A stretch of 64,000 nucleotides of DNA, taken from Sindora glabra (lineage: Eukaryota > Streptophyta > Magnoliopsida > Fabales > Fabaceae). Positions 47,668 through 60,559 of the stretch are shown one piece after another. The notes below the pieces were generated by a model, which searched no databases, was not told the origin of the DNA, and worked only from the letters and a program-made list of their open reading frames with translations. The stretch's first letter is position 1, and each line of letters opens with the position of its first letter. The DNA is taken from contig CM035235.1 in the NCBI GenBank assembly GCA_020226215.1, forward strand, positions 6,647,151-6,711,150, read 5' to 3'. The translations under genes were made by a program, and so were the position numbers.

Positions 47668-49477
47668 CTAATTGAGCCAATGGAAAAGGCAGGTTAACAG
47701 TTTTAAGTTATACTTTATAAGCTTGAAAGTGAAAATAAAATTTAGTATAATTGTCATAATCTTCTTATTGTAGTTGAGTTTGTTATGTGCATGCATGATT
47801 GGAGGATTGTTAGCAAAATGGATTTTTTTTAGGAAAGTTGTAATGACCAAAGAATGACAAATAAGGAGGTTTATGGATCTTCTTAACTTTGTGCCATAAT
47901 CTAAAGTATACTCAATTTTTAACTTTAATAACATAAATAGAATGAAAATCTTTATTGAAAGCATTAGCTTTGACTTGGTATGTCAAGAACTTAGAATTTA
48001 AGAAAGAGAAAATCATTCTCACCATATTATCTTTTAAAGCAAAGAAAGAGAAAGAGAGTTGAGAAAAGGCAAAATGAAGAAAGTATTATTTAAACTAATG
48101 TTACAAAGAGAGCTTATTCTATTAAAAAAATAAAAGTAGAAAAATAAAATTTCAAATAAATAGAGATTTAGGAAAATTATGATTTAAATTGATGTTTATC
48201 TCTTTATATAAAGATTAAGATCTAAAAAAATATTATTTAAAACTTAATTTTCCCAAATTAAAAAGATAAATATTAGTAGGAAAATTATGATTTAAAATTT
48301 AGGTTTTCTAAATTAAAAACATAAACATTAGTAGGAAAACAATGATTAAGATCTAAAAAATAATTTTTTTTATAAGAGGATCAAGAACTCTCCTTAAATA
48401 AAAGCAAAACCATATATAATGGAAACAAAAGAGATCAACACAAAAAGAATCAACCTAATCCTTTTACATATCTAATAGTCAAATTGATAAGCTACAACTT
48501 ACAAGGAAGCAAAGAATATCATGAATAAGAGCTAAAAAATGGATTTAAAATGAGAACTCAATATATCTACAATTGCATTACCTCTATAACATGTAGAAGA
48601 ATTTTTAAAAATCCAACATGAACATTAATAAGAGTTATTTAAAATTTCATTAAAGTTAAATGAGATTTAGTCCAAATAGATTTACTTTTTTCTCAAACAT
48701 ATCATGATCAATAAGAACTATTTAAAATTTCACCGAAGTTAATTGAAATTATATGACCAAAAATTAAAAAATTGGTTTGGAATATTTGGTTAAAAAAACC
48801 AAAGAATCAACAATAATAAAGAAAGAATTACAATGTAGAAATTTACTATTGAGAAACAAGGATCCGATAATGAAAACTTTGACTTAGTTAGAACACTTCT
48901 AATTAGCAATAAACCTTACCACAAATGCTTTCAGAGCCTAAAACATTAAATATGAAAATTTTCAAAACAGATAAAAAATAAGTTATGAAAAGGAATTCCT
49001 TTACTTGGAATCAAAGAAAATAATGATCGAATCAATAAAATAGAAATGGAAATAATCTCACTTATAAAAATGCAAAAGTGTTAGATAGGGTCTTAAGGAG
49101 CTAATATTCCTTTTTGACAAATAATATAGAGGCCAAGATTAGTGAGTAAGGAAATCCCTCAAGGATCGAATCAATATAAAGAACTAAATTTAGGGCTTGG
49201 AGAATAATAAAGAAATATTGACAAACTTCAACAATAAAGAGAGAAGAAGAAAAGGGATAGAGATGCTCACAAGTGCTCTATTTGATGATGAAAGTTTCGT
49301 GCCTTAAGAAAAGGAAGGGAGGTGCCTCAAGGGTGTTTGGTGAGTGAAAGGTACGTGCATGGAGAAATTTTTAGGTTGAGCAATGTTGAAAGCCCAAAAC
49401 CATGACTAATATATAATTAATAGATAAATAAAGATATATGAGTTATATCAACCTACATAAATCACTTATGCTTTATT
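47668..49477. other. AT-rich region upstream of the Tudor-SN fragment
   Basis: No earlier Tudor-SN exon is recognisable. The ORF at 47668-47964 is low-complexity. The only structure seen is the short repeat cluster at 48168-48368. Confidence 0.4.
48168..48368. repeat. Imperfect short direct repeats
   Basis: The motif TTAG(T)(A)GGAAAA(T/C)(T/A)ATGATT occurs three times and GATTAAGATCTAAAAAA twice within 200 bp, with ATATTAGTAGG/ACATTAGTAGG joining the last two. Confidence 0.55.
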
Positions 49478-49721
49478 TTGATTTGGGAGAAATTGGAGGA
49501 GAAAGAAATTAGGAGAGAAAGAAGTTGGAAGAGGAAAAAAATAGAGGATAAGGAATTTTCTTTGAGTTGTTTGGTAAAAGAGAAAATAAAGAAGAAAGAA
49601 AATAGGAGAGAAGATGTTTTCTTTTATTTGGATGAAGAGAAAATTAAGAAGAAAGAAAATGTAATGGGATTAAATAACTATAATGCCCTTATTGTATAAA
49701 ATATAAAGATAGTTATAATAT

Positions 49722-49913
49722 AAATTCATCAAACTCAATGAGAAATTATTTTATAAATAAGAAAATTATATACAATAATTAGTAGTAAATTTTTATTAAA
49801 TAATTAAATATTCGTACTATAAATCTATCAAATTCAATGAGAAATTATTTTATTAATGAGAAAATTATATACAATTAATTAGTGATAAACTTTTATTAAA
49901 AAATTAAATATAT
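49722..49913. repeat. Two-copy tandem repeat, unit about 95-100 bp
   Basis: Copy 1 (49722-49820) and copy 2 (49821-49913) share CAATGAGAAATTATTTTAT, GAAAATTATATACAAT, AATTAGT and TTTTATTAAA blocks with few differences, so the duplication is fairly recent. Confidence 0.88.
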
Positions 49914-51654
49914 AAGAACTTATAAGAATAATTAAGACTTGAAATTAAGATAACTTCTAAAATGTACCATATCATGCAACATAAATTTCATCTTGCAAGC
50001 AAAAAGGAGAAAAATTGTCATTAAATATATATATATATATATGGTAGGAAGTAAAAAATGAATTTGAGGAAAATGAGCTTTAGCCTAATAATTTAAAATA
50101 TACTTTCCAATGTTAAAAATAAATTGCTAAAATATTATATAATTTCCAATGTAATGAAGGGAGATTAAATCAAACTAGCCTGACATGCTAAAATGAGCAT
50201 ATACCTTATGCAGAATAAGATCTAGATAATTGACATTATTACTATCTTAAGGTCGATTTATGTTAATGCTTTTTTTAACCTATTTTCTTGGGATGTTCTA
50301 TAAGATCATTTCTTTGTTACATCAAGATTTAACAATACAATTTCATGACTTAGAAAATAAGACTTTTTTTCCAGATTATATTGAAATTCAAGAAACCAAA
50401 GATTAGAAAAGATGGTATACTTACTTCTCGTCACTGAATATTTGTTTTCACCAAATCCTCTATAAGGAATTAATTTTCCTTAGTAATGGCAAATAAGAAT
50501 TCATACAACTAAAGTAATAAGAGTCCTTCACTCATAAATGTGCCAATGATTATAAGTCATTGAATTCCTAATTCTTTGGACTTGCATCTTCCATAATTGA
50601 AATATTAGCTTAACATTAAACTTAAAAATAAATCAGTCATTCAAAATAATCATTTTTATGCATACAACTCAACACCCAACTTTTAATCTTTCATAGTACC
50701 ATCAACAACTACCAGCTCCAAAAACCATACAAAATAATCAAAAAGTAACCTTTTTGTGCAATAGTCACTTCTATTTCCTTCCCTTCACCTCCTTTCTATT
50801 TCTCTTTCTCTAAATTAACAAACAAAGTATGAAATTAAATCACAAGAAAAACTCAAAACCAAAAATCCATAAAATAATAAACACAACTAATCAACCTTTT
50901 CATTAAAAAGGCAAATTTTTAGAAGTATATGAAAAAATAATATGTTAACATGATACTTTTTACATAGAGTAAGCAAAGTAATAACAAACTACAATTGACC
51001 CATTCACCTCATTTCTTTTTTGTAATTAGTTCATTTATAACAAAATTATTAAAATTATTCCTATTCTAAAATTTTTTTCTTGAAAAATACAAATTTATGC
51101 TAAATCTTGAAAAGAAACACACAAGAATTAATGTCAGGGGGAGGGACAAAGTGAGAAAGTTGATATTGGTTTCCTAGTTAGTTTGATTTTTTTTTAATCT
51201 CGCCATTACTTAACTCATAAATAAAAAGTGATGAGGATAAAGGAAGATGAACGAATAAATGAAATTAAACCTAAAATTGAGAAGCTCCAAGCATAATTAT
51301 AACATAAACAAAGAACCTATCGAAGTAAAGTTCATTAATTGGTAAATGTGGCTTTATTAAATTTCCATAGATAGTGTCGTGTTAATGTAACATAATTATA
51401 CCTAGGTTGGGGTTCGATTTAATGAGGATAGAAGGAAGAAAGTACTTGTGGTAGGTCCTTTGGCGATGCATGGTCTTCATTCCATTTGGCAAGCATAAGA
51501 ATGGCATTGGTTTGGCATAGTGTGCAAGCTATTGGAGAAGGCTGCAATGCCTAGTAAAAATGGAGGTAAAGGCAATTGTGGAAATTGGCAAAAATAGGGT
51601 GGGTTTCTTGGACTTTCTTCCTAAAAGTGAGGGGAAGAAATTTTTTGTAAGGCC
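49914..51654. other. AT-rich region without a recognised gene
   Basis: Only short ORFs are present. A less AT-rich patch near 51410-51640 has an open frame (51560-51793) that is not recognisable. Confidence 0.4.
50027..50042. repeat. Short (AT)n tract
   Basis: Eight AT units in AT-rich spacer. Confidence 0.8.
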
Positions 51655-52164
51655 CAATAGTTTTTTTCCTAGGAATTTCTTTCTTCTTTATTTTCTCCCC
51701 AATAGCCAAACAAAAGAAAACTCAAATTTTCATCCCATTTTCTCCTACCTATTTTCTTTCCTTATGTTTTCCATGCTATTAAATAGAGGTTAGAATTTTT
51801 ATTGTTTTGGTAGGGTTAGATATGCATAATGGATAGAGTAGACTGGATCAAGTTAAAGTTCACATAGATTTAGTTTGTTTAAATTTTCATTTTTAATAGG
51901 CTTATTTTAAGTAGTTAAGTCTGTTTACAAAACTTGCCAAATTAGTCCACAGCTAACTCTTTTTTAAAATTTTTTATTTTTATTTTTTATATATTATTAT
52001 TTATTTTTTATATTTTTATATTTATTATCTTATTTTTATATATTTATATTTATATTTATTATGTTTAATTATTTTAAGTAATTGACTTTAGTTTTTTGAC
52101 AATTGAATTATGTTTATATTGAGTTATGATATAAAAATAATGAATAAATTATCTTTCTTTTTTC

Positions 52165-52926
52165 AAGGTTCATTTGGTTTTGGGGGAAATGAATTTTTAG
52201 AATTCATTTTTCAATTTTTTTCCTTTTTGGACATTTAAAAATTTTTGTTAATAGCAAAATAAATTCTGGTCAACTAGAAAGTTGTATTATTTTTTAGGAA
52301 AATAACTTCCCATTTTGAAAAACAGAATTTATTTTGTTTGTTACTTAGCACATCATATTCGAACTTTAATTTTTGCCTTCTCACCTTATTATATAATCAT
52401 AATCATGAGCCGAATTTATTTATATTTATTAGATATTTTCATGATGAATGCTCTATTTTTATTTTTATAAAATCTACTTTTATTTATTAAAATCTAAGTA
52501 TACATTTTTATACAATATTCACTAAAATATTCTTCTTTTTTTCTTGTGATTGATGCTCTATTATAAAATATTTCATAACAATTAATTAAATTAATTATGT
52601 GAATCTATGTATATAATTTTGTAATGCTTTTAATATATATTTTATTGTTGGAGACTAATTATCATTGGACTATTGGGTACCAAAAATGATAATAATTTTA
52701 TAAAAAAATTTCTTTTTTAAAAAGTACGTAAAATTATAATAATTTTGAATTAAATAATTTTAATTTACTTTAAATAGAATTAATTTTTATTTATGTACCA
52801 AACACTAAAAAATATTTTTTCTTTGTGCAGCAAACAACAAAAAATTAATTTATTTTTTAAAAATATATTTTATTAAGAAAATATTTTCTAAAAATTCTAT
52901 TTTTTTCTAAACCAAACGGACTCTTA
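52165..52926. mobile_element. hAT-like TIR element, about 760 bp
   Basis: GGTTCATTTGGTTTTGGGGG with GAATTTTTAGAA at the left aligns with the reverse complement of the right end (GAGTCCGTTTGGTTTAGAAA with GAATTTTTAGAAA). The core is AT-rich with no ORF. The ends match the GTTTGGTTT class of plant hAT-derived elements. Confidence 0.5.
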
Positions 52927-55900
52927 ATATAAATATTATTTAAATTATTAATATAAATATTTTAAATAAAGTTCATAAATCACAAGAACATTAAATACCT
53001 CTGAGTAAAGCTTAAGTAATGGAATTAATGGATTTATTTCTTAAAAATATTTATAATTTAAATTGTACATAAACAAATAGTACTAAGCATTATTTGACAT
53101 TCAACTTGGTGATTAAGTAATTTAATTAATTATTAATTAATAGATAATTTAATTAGTTAATTTGATCAATTAATAATATTAATTATTTAAATAAAAATAT
53201 TTAAAAAAATTAATTATTTATTATTAACTATTTATCTCTAAAATGACATATAAAGACAAAAGTATATTTTATAATTTATTTAAATATATTTTCCTAATTT
53301 AATAATATTTTAGATTTTATTTTATATATTATTTATTAAGTTAAAATTTCTCCTAAAAGATATATTATTATAATTTATATTTTATTAAATTAATTTTCAA
53401 AAATTAAATTAATATAAATTATTATATTTATTAAAATTTTCTTTAAAAGATAAATAATTATAATTTATTATAATTATTTTAATTTTATTTTATGCAATAA
53501 ATATATTTAGGACTCAGTATTCACTTTTATGTTATTTTACATCAAGTTTTCAACATACTATTTATATATATTATAATAATTATACTATTTTTATGTTATA
53601 TATATGTCTTTGTTAGCATCATCATTTTTAAGAAGAATGTAACATGAAAAAAAATAATTATATTATTTAAAATATTTTGTGTTTTAAATGATCCCTCTTT
53701 TTGTTTAAAAAATGTTTTAAAAAGTGGATTGAACAATGAATTAAAAAAAATTGTTGTGTATGTGTATATTATGCATCTATATAAATTAATCTTATTAATT
53801 TTTACTTGTATCATAAATAGAATTTAAATTTATTAAATAATTATACAATGTAATAATATTTATTTTGTTAATATATATTAATTTTATTATATAAATTTTG
53901 ATTAATAAAAAATTAAGTAATTATTTATTTTTATGAAGAACTATTATATTCTAATATAAATTAAATTTATAAATTTATAATTAAAAGTGATTAGTGGTTT
54001 AATGTTTGAGCTTTTGTTTATACACTTTGGGGTTTAAAACTTCTATATAACATTTTATTTTTAAAATAATAATAAATATATATAGTATAATAACAAAGAA
54101 TAAATATTTTTACCTATCTTTTATGAATTAACTAAATGAAAATATTAAATTTCCTAACTTTTTCATAATAGCTAACTGAGGTTTGTTTCAACCTATTAAA
54201 ATTGTAGGAAAATGTATAATTAAAGCAATTCTTACTATTATAGGAAAAACTAGGGTTTGAGTATTCAATGTACTTGCAGAGCTCAAATGATATTGATAAT
54301 GCAAGCAAAATTAAGAGTGATACAAGGATGTGCATAATTAGTAAATATAAAGGTTACATAAATTGCATACAAATGAAGTAATTCTAGGAAGACATGGACA
54401 TTGCCATTGGGCCGAGCTTTTCTTAAAGATAGGAGCACTCAAATTGGGTTAGAAATTTCAAGATCCTACTACCTTGCTTGTGAAAGGTGGTGGATGGAAT
54501 CTTTTTATAGAATTGCTCAAATATGCAACAAAGACTACTATAAATGATTGAAGCTAACAAAATGCTAGAAAAATGGATACAGATTGTGCGAATTCCATTA
54601 ACATGGTTTCTCTTATGGAAATCAGCCCCTTTACCTTTGTTATCATCTAGATATTTATATACCATAGACTTAAGAGGTTAAGATCCATGTTAGCATGTTC
54701 CTTAATTTTTAAGAATGAGCTATTATTGTGTGCTAGAATAGATTAGTGGGCTATTTCCATTAGTAAGCAAAGATGCAAAAATAGGTCTGTAAAAATAGAA
54801 GTTACCAAGCATGACTTCGTTACTAAGATTTAGTTTGTAATTATGTTAATTTAACCTAAACTGACTTAGTCTCTAGTCATTCCCTTAATCTTACTGAGAA
54901 AAAAGCATAAGTTATCCTTGCAAACTTTAGTTTTCTTTATTTAGTCAAATGAAAGGATTCCATTAAGCTATTGAGATTTTGTAAAGAGTTAGGTGTAACA
55001 CAAGCTTTTTAGTTTTGATTTCCTATATGAAGTAAGAAGGAAAATGAAATTAAACTACTTTAGTATTTTTCAACTTATTAATAGAGTAGTTTGAATTTAA
55101 CATCTATCAAAGCAATGCAAAAAGAGGTGGTGAATCATCACTTCATGTCTCAATAGACTAACCTTAGTCATTCATTTCTGGTTCTTGGGGATTTTTTTAG
55201 TTTTCAAGGATTCCTAAACAATATTGTCTTGTTAGTTAAATTTTTTACATGCTTCCAAAACAAATAAATCTTTTGGGATCTACTCAAAGACACTTGTTGA
55301 GGTGGGCTATATCTACCATTTCTTGACCTTTGTTAGGCTTGAGGTAAGTTATAATAAGAAGTGTGTGCACTTGTACTCTTATGGCCTTTTAATGCACTTA
55401 AAAGAATGTTTTACCTTTTAAGCTACTTTATCAAATAGTTGACTTTAGGGCCCATAACAATCCATTTATTCATTTTGTTTAAATAGATATTTTTTCCCTC
55501 TTTCCCATTTTTCTCACTCTTATCATTCCTTACATCTTTTTGTAATTTTCTTTATACTTCATCTTACTTCCTTGCTTACTATTCATCCATCATAACTGAT
55601 TCTCACACTTTATGAGTTAGAAAACTAAGACTATATGAGTGATGTTAATATTTCATGAGCACTTATTTCTAGATTTGGTTATTATACAAGCTAATCTATG
55701 GTTGACAAATTTATTAGACTAGTGAAACCTTCTTTATGAGTATGTCTTTCATTATATATCTAATTATTTATAAAATTGTCTATATAGATAGTTATTTATA
55801 AAATTTAGGCATATACACTTTCTTATCAATATAGATAAGCCATTGTTGTTTAAACAAAATTCAATGGCAATAGCCACATATAGCCAAAGTAGTCATGAAT

Positions 55901-56903
55901 TAAAGAAGGAATTCATAAATAATGCCTAAAAAGAAGAGAAAACCATCATCACACACAAATTTTATGCAACAATAGAGAATAAGTGAATGTGGCATGTTAG
56001 TTATCTTTATTTCATGACTTCATTAATTGTATAATGTAAGATAGACTTACATATTCTATTTACCTTGTAATAAAATAGAATAAAACATCTAAATTTCTCC
56101 ATTCACAATAATAAAGAGTAAGTTAAAGCCATTATAGGTAAGAAACAACTATAATGTGATATTTACTTAGTATCTGCATAAAGTACCTAGGTAAAGATTT
56201 TTATACACATTGTAGCCTTTATTTATTTATTTTTTATAATATAGATATGCTCCTTGAAATGAAACCATTTTTAATGGATATCACAATATACAATATAATT
56301 CATAGTTATTCAACTTAGATATGACAAACCATGACATAAAATTTCTTTACTGGATGAGGTATCAATAAAGCTAAAATAAATGTTACAATTAACTTGTGCA
56401 ATTGAAATTGCATTAATTAAAGGCTAAAAGCAAGTAATAGAGGATGGAAATATGATTTTTAGATGCTTTCTTACTTTACATAGACAAGAATTTGATCTCT
56501 TTCATGAAAAAGACCATTAACTAAAATAACATTAATGAAAGTTTGAAGACTTTAAATAACCTTAACAACTAAAATAGTACACTACGTGCATAATTAGTTA
56601 ACAATTAGTTATATACAATTAAATTAATTATTATATAAACTAGTTCATTCTTATCTAATGTCACACTAAAGCTAACTTGCAGTCTATCACTATAAGTCTA
56701 AACCTTTGTCTTCTAAGCCTATGGAACCAATAATAATTAAAAATATATATTTTTTCAATGTTGCAATATTGAAAGCTTAAATATTAATACAAATGATAAG
56801 CATTAATATCTTTTATTTTCCAATATAGAGGTCATAATATGAACTTTTAAGTTCTTTTATGAAATAAAAAAAAGTACATTTAGATCATTAATCTTAATAG
56901 ATT

Positions 56904-56936
<33 letters not shown>

Positions 56937-59900
56937 GTATATGTATATAATAATTAAATCCTTTGTAGCATTTTTTTGAACATATTGCATGCTAAATTGA
57001 AAACTTATATCGTACAACTTCACAATATAGATAATAAAACTAAATTCCGGGCAATAATAGAGATAAAAGGCTTGTAAGATCAATCTTACCTTTAACTTTG
57101 AATATATATGGAATTTGGAACAAAGGTTGATAGCCAATTAGAACTTAGACACACATGTCAAGCAAAAATCATACATTTCTTTTCAATGTTGTCTAAAATA
57201 GCTTCTACATGGAAGAATAATTTACGTATAGAACTAGTTCTTAACAAATTTATAAAGAAAATAAGTTAATTTGGATGATTAAAAGTAAAATTTTACTAAA
57301 TTATTAAAGAGATCGTCCTAGTAGATGTGAAAACAAAGAATGATAATGATGGATACAAATGATGTATGCCTTTTACATTTATGTGCAATCTCTAATTTTT
57401 GATTTTGCAAAAAGTGAAAATTTGTAGTGAATATTTTAAACTTTTAACTAATTACGTCCAAAATATGATGGTTTGAAGAATTTGATGTTCTTTATCAATC
57501 AAAGGAGGAAAACTAAGGATATATTTAGGTATGAAGAAAAAATAAATTAAAGAAATAACAATAACAAAAGAGTAAACTATTAAGCTAAAAAAAATAAAGC
57601 CAATTAATTCTATTTGCTAGTAAAATGATAAATACAAAGGCATATTTTTATTTGCCATCTTAGCATAAGATCTACAAAGATATTAATGATAACTATATAA
57701 TTGCCACTAATTAATTGCCATTAAAAGTATATTTTGGTGTAGTGGATATAATGATAAGCCAATTAACCAATGCATAATGTCCTAAGAAACACCATCATTA
57801 ACTATTAGCCAACAGAAGAAGAATAAATACAAATAATCATGATCCTATAACCAATCCATTTAAAAGAATTTAAAGTAAGGACAAGTATTTTGCATGCATA
57901 TACATGAGGGACAAGTGTCCCATTGGCTAATAATAATTGTCACTCATGCACATGAAAGGTAGACAAGTCTCACACTTAAGGAAGCACAATAATGACCTAA
58001 GCTTATCATCAATTAATTGTCTTTCCCTCTTAAAACCAAATGCACAACTATACTATCCTCTGACTATCACTTTTCTCATTTTCTCTCAAAGACTTATGGT
58101 TCTCTCTCTTTTTGTCTCTCCCATATTAGGTTTGTCATCACCATTTCTTTCATGTCACTTCACCTAAAAAGCTTATGACACCTTTTCTTCATCCTGTACT
58201 TTATAATTTCATTCTTTCTTCCCTTGCTCATAAGTCCATGACACACATAAACATACTTCTCTCAATTTCTTTTTTTCTCCTTACATGCATAATGGCTTAA
58301 GTATACATAAAAAAAAGGAATTTTTTAGTTTCATTTATCTAAAAAAAAGATTCATCTCTTAAAAAATTTAGAGGAAGCATTATAAGGTGAGTACTTTCTC
58401 CACATGTTCACCTTAGTGACTTTTAATCTATATACTAAAATCTCATATAATTATAGTGGGATGGATAACTCCACTTATAACTCTACTTAACAAAGCATGT
58501 AAAAATCTTGCTAGTTTTTTTAAATGTCCATATAAAGAAAATGATAAATCAAAACCTTAAAATGCAAAAAGTGATTCAAATACATTAGGAAACATTAGCA
58601 AGAATGAATTTTTATTAAGGATTAACTACACAAATGTGTGAAAAATTAGTATAGTTCATGTAATAGATTTGAGTACCTAAGGACTTTGAAAAATCTTAGT
58701 GATTCCCATTTAGTAAATTATATTTCTTGAATGTTATTACTTATAATTGGATGATAAGATGGATGCAATTAACTAATTAAATATAAAACAAATGAATCAT
58801 TAATGATGGGCTTTAAGTGAAAAATGTCCTATCGATCATATATGCATTTTGGGTTAGTGTGTTTAGTGAAGGCATAGGATATCTTGTTTTAACCATTAAT
58901 ATCTTATATAAAGGTGCGTGTAGTTGATGTTTGTTTGAACATAGATAAGTGAAAAAGTGATACGTGTTTTGGCTATTGAGAAAACATGAAGAAAAATGTG
59001 AGTCTTTTTCCTCTCGAGTATATGTGCATTGATTTTTCTTGGGTATGCGTGAAAAATATGGAAATAAAATCCCCTATATTTTAAGTACTAAGGAAAATAA
59101 AAAAGATAACATATAATTGTTATCATATTAAATGAAGGAAATGAGGAAATATATTAAGAGAAGATGATTTAAGCTCTTAAAAAATATAAGATATGTATTT
59201 TGTTCTTATAGGACCTTAGGTGGAAATATATTATTACATCCTCTCTATCATTTTTATCCTGAATTTTAAAAATTTTATAATGTGAAAGGAAATAACTAAT
59301 TTTAGTAATGACATTTTTTGGAGTAGAGGTTTTGTACAAAATGAATGTATTCTAACAAGAAAAAAAGGTGAATGAGATAGTAAAGAAAAAAAGATTAATT
59401 GATTAATTAATTAAATTTTGAATGATATTTTAGGCAAATGAAAATGAATTACTTGAATGGTCTCAAAATGACAAAATTTGAGAAGTTTAGTTGATGAAAG
59501 TGTTTTGAATAGAACAATTAATAATTGGAAATTATTAGAAGTTAGTATGACAATATGAAGAAAATTTAGGATAAAATTTCAAAAATGCTCTTACTCTTAA
59601 TAAAACCTAATTTTTGCTACCAAACTCTACCATTCTACATTTTTCTAAATCCTACTTCTCGCAACTCTTCTCCTCCTCCTCCTTTCTCTTCAATTTCCAT
59701 TTTCAATCAAGCAATTCAAAGTAAATTTTCATCAAATTCTTCATCCAAAAAAGGTGACATATCTATGACTATTAGATTCTCCAAATGGATTAGTAAATCA
59801 AGTCTATGCAAGGGCTAGTATTTAATTAAATAATAATAAAATTTTAAAAAATATAATAATTTATTTACATATTAAAATATATTATTTAATATATAAAAAG

Positions 59901-60559
59901 AATAAAATATAAAAAATATAAATTATGTGTATTTTTTATTATTTTAAATGTTATTATACTTAATTTATATAATTATATAATAGTAAAAAATAATGATAAA
60001 AAGAAAGAATGTTTGTGTCATATTTGGTATAATGAAATTAGAAAAAATGATAATAAAATAGAAATTTTTTTCTATAATTATGTTTGATACATGAAGATAA
60101 TGTAGAAATGGAATGAAAAATAAGTTTTTAATGACAATAATATTCATAATAAAAAATATAATTTTAATTTTAAAACATAACTTTAATACCTAATAAATAA
60201 CATCTTTTATTCTTTTAAATCAATATCAATTAAGTTCTTTAAATATAGTATAGTATTTCTTAGCGTGAGATAAACATTTAACTATTAATATTATTCTATT
60301 TTCGTATTAATGAATAAAATTAATGTAGTTAATCCTAAATTGCAAACACCTTTTTATCTTTCTTGGAAAAAAAAAAAGATTGCATGCACTTTTTTTTTCT
60401 GACTATATATACATTGCATGATTCACAAATATTATTTAAAATGTGTCATAATTATTAGTTCATTCTACATGTTAAAAAATCTACTATCAGCTTTTATAAC
60501 TTATTTAAGTTATAAAATTAATTGAACTCAAATATGTAAATAGATTTTATATCACCATT
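52927..60559. other. Long gene-poor AT-rich region
   Basis: I find no supported gene in 7.6 kb. Local features are a degenerate duplication near 53340-53490 (TTAAAATTT(T)CTCCTAAAAGAT/TTCTTTAAAAGAT followed by ATTATAATTTAT), a TA tract at 56904, and pyrimidine-rich ends near 59620-59700 that resemble a TIR end. The segment 54360-55480 is less AT-rich than the rest but has no readable domain in any frame. Confidence 0.45.
56904..56947. repeat. (TA)n with GTATAT interruptions
   Basis: About 27 bases of TA followed by TATATG/GTATAT units. Confidence 0.9.

Larger units (their letters stand above)
49478..51780. mobile_element. Possible TIR element bounded by purine/pyrimidine-rich ends
   Basis: The left flank (49478-49670) contains GTTTGGTAAAAGAGAAAATA followed by AAGAAGAAAG. 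The right flank (51655-51780), read on the minus strand, contains GTTTGGCTATTGGGGAGAAA followed by ATAAAGAAGAAAG. The two are inverted. No transposase or target-site duplication was found, and simple sequence bias could account for part of the match. Confidence 0.35.

Noticed and set aside
49478..49699. Highly charged Lys/Glu-rich ORF
   Set aside because: Translation of a purine-rich tract that probably forms a transposon end.
58860..58960. TATATAAAG element as a promoter
   Set aside because: No coding region follows it, and TATA-like strings are expected by chance in DNA this AT-rich.
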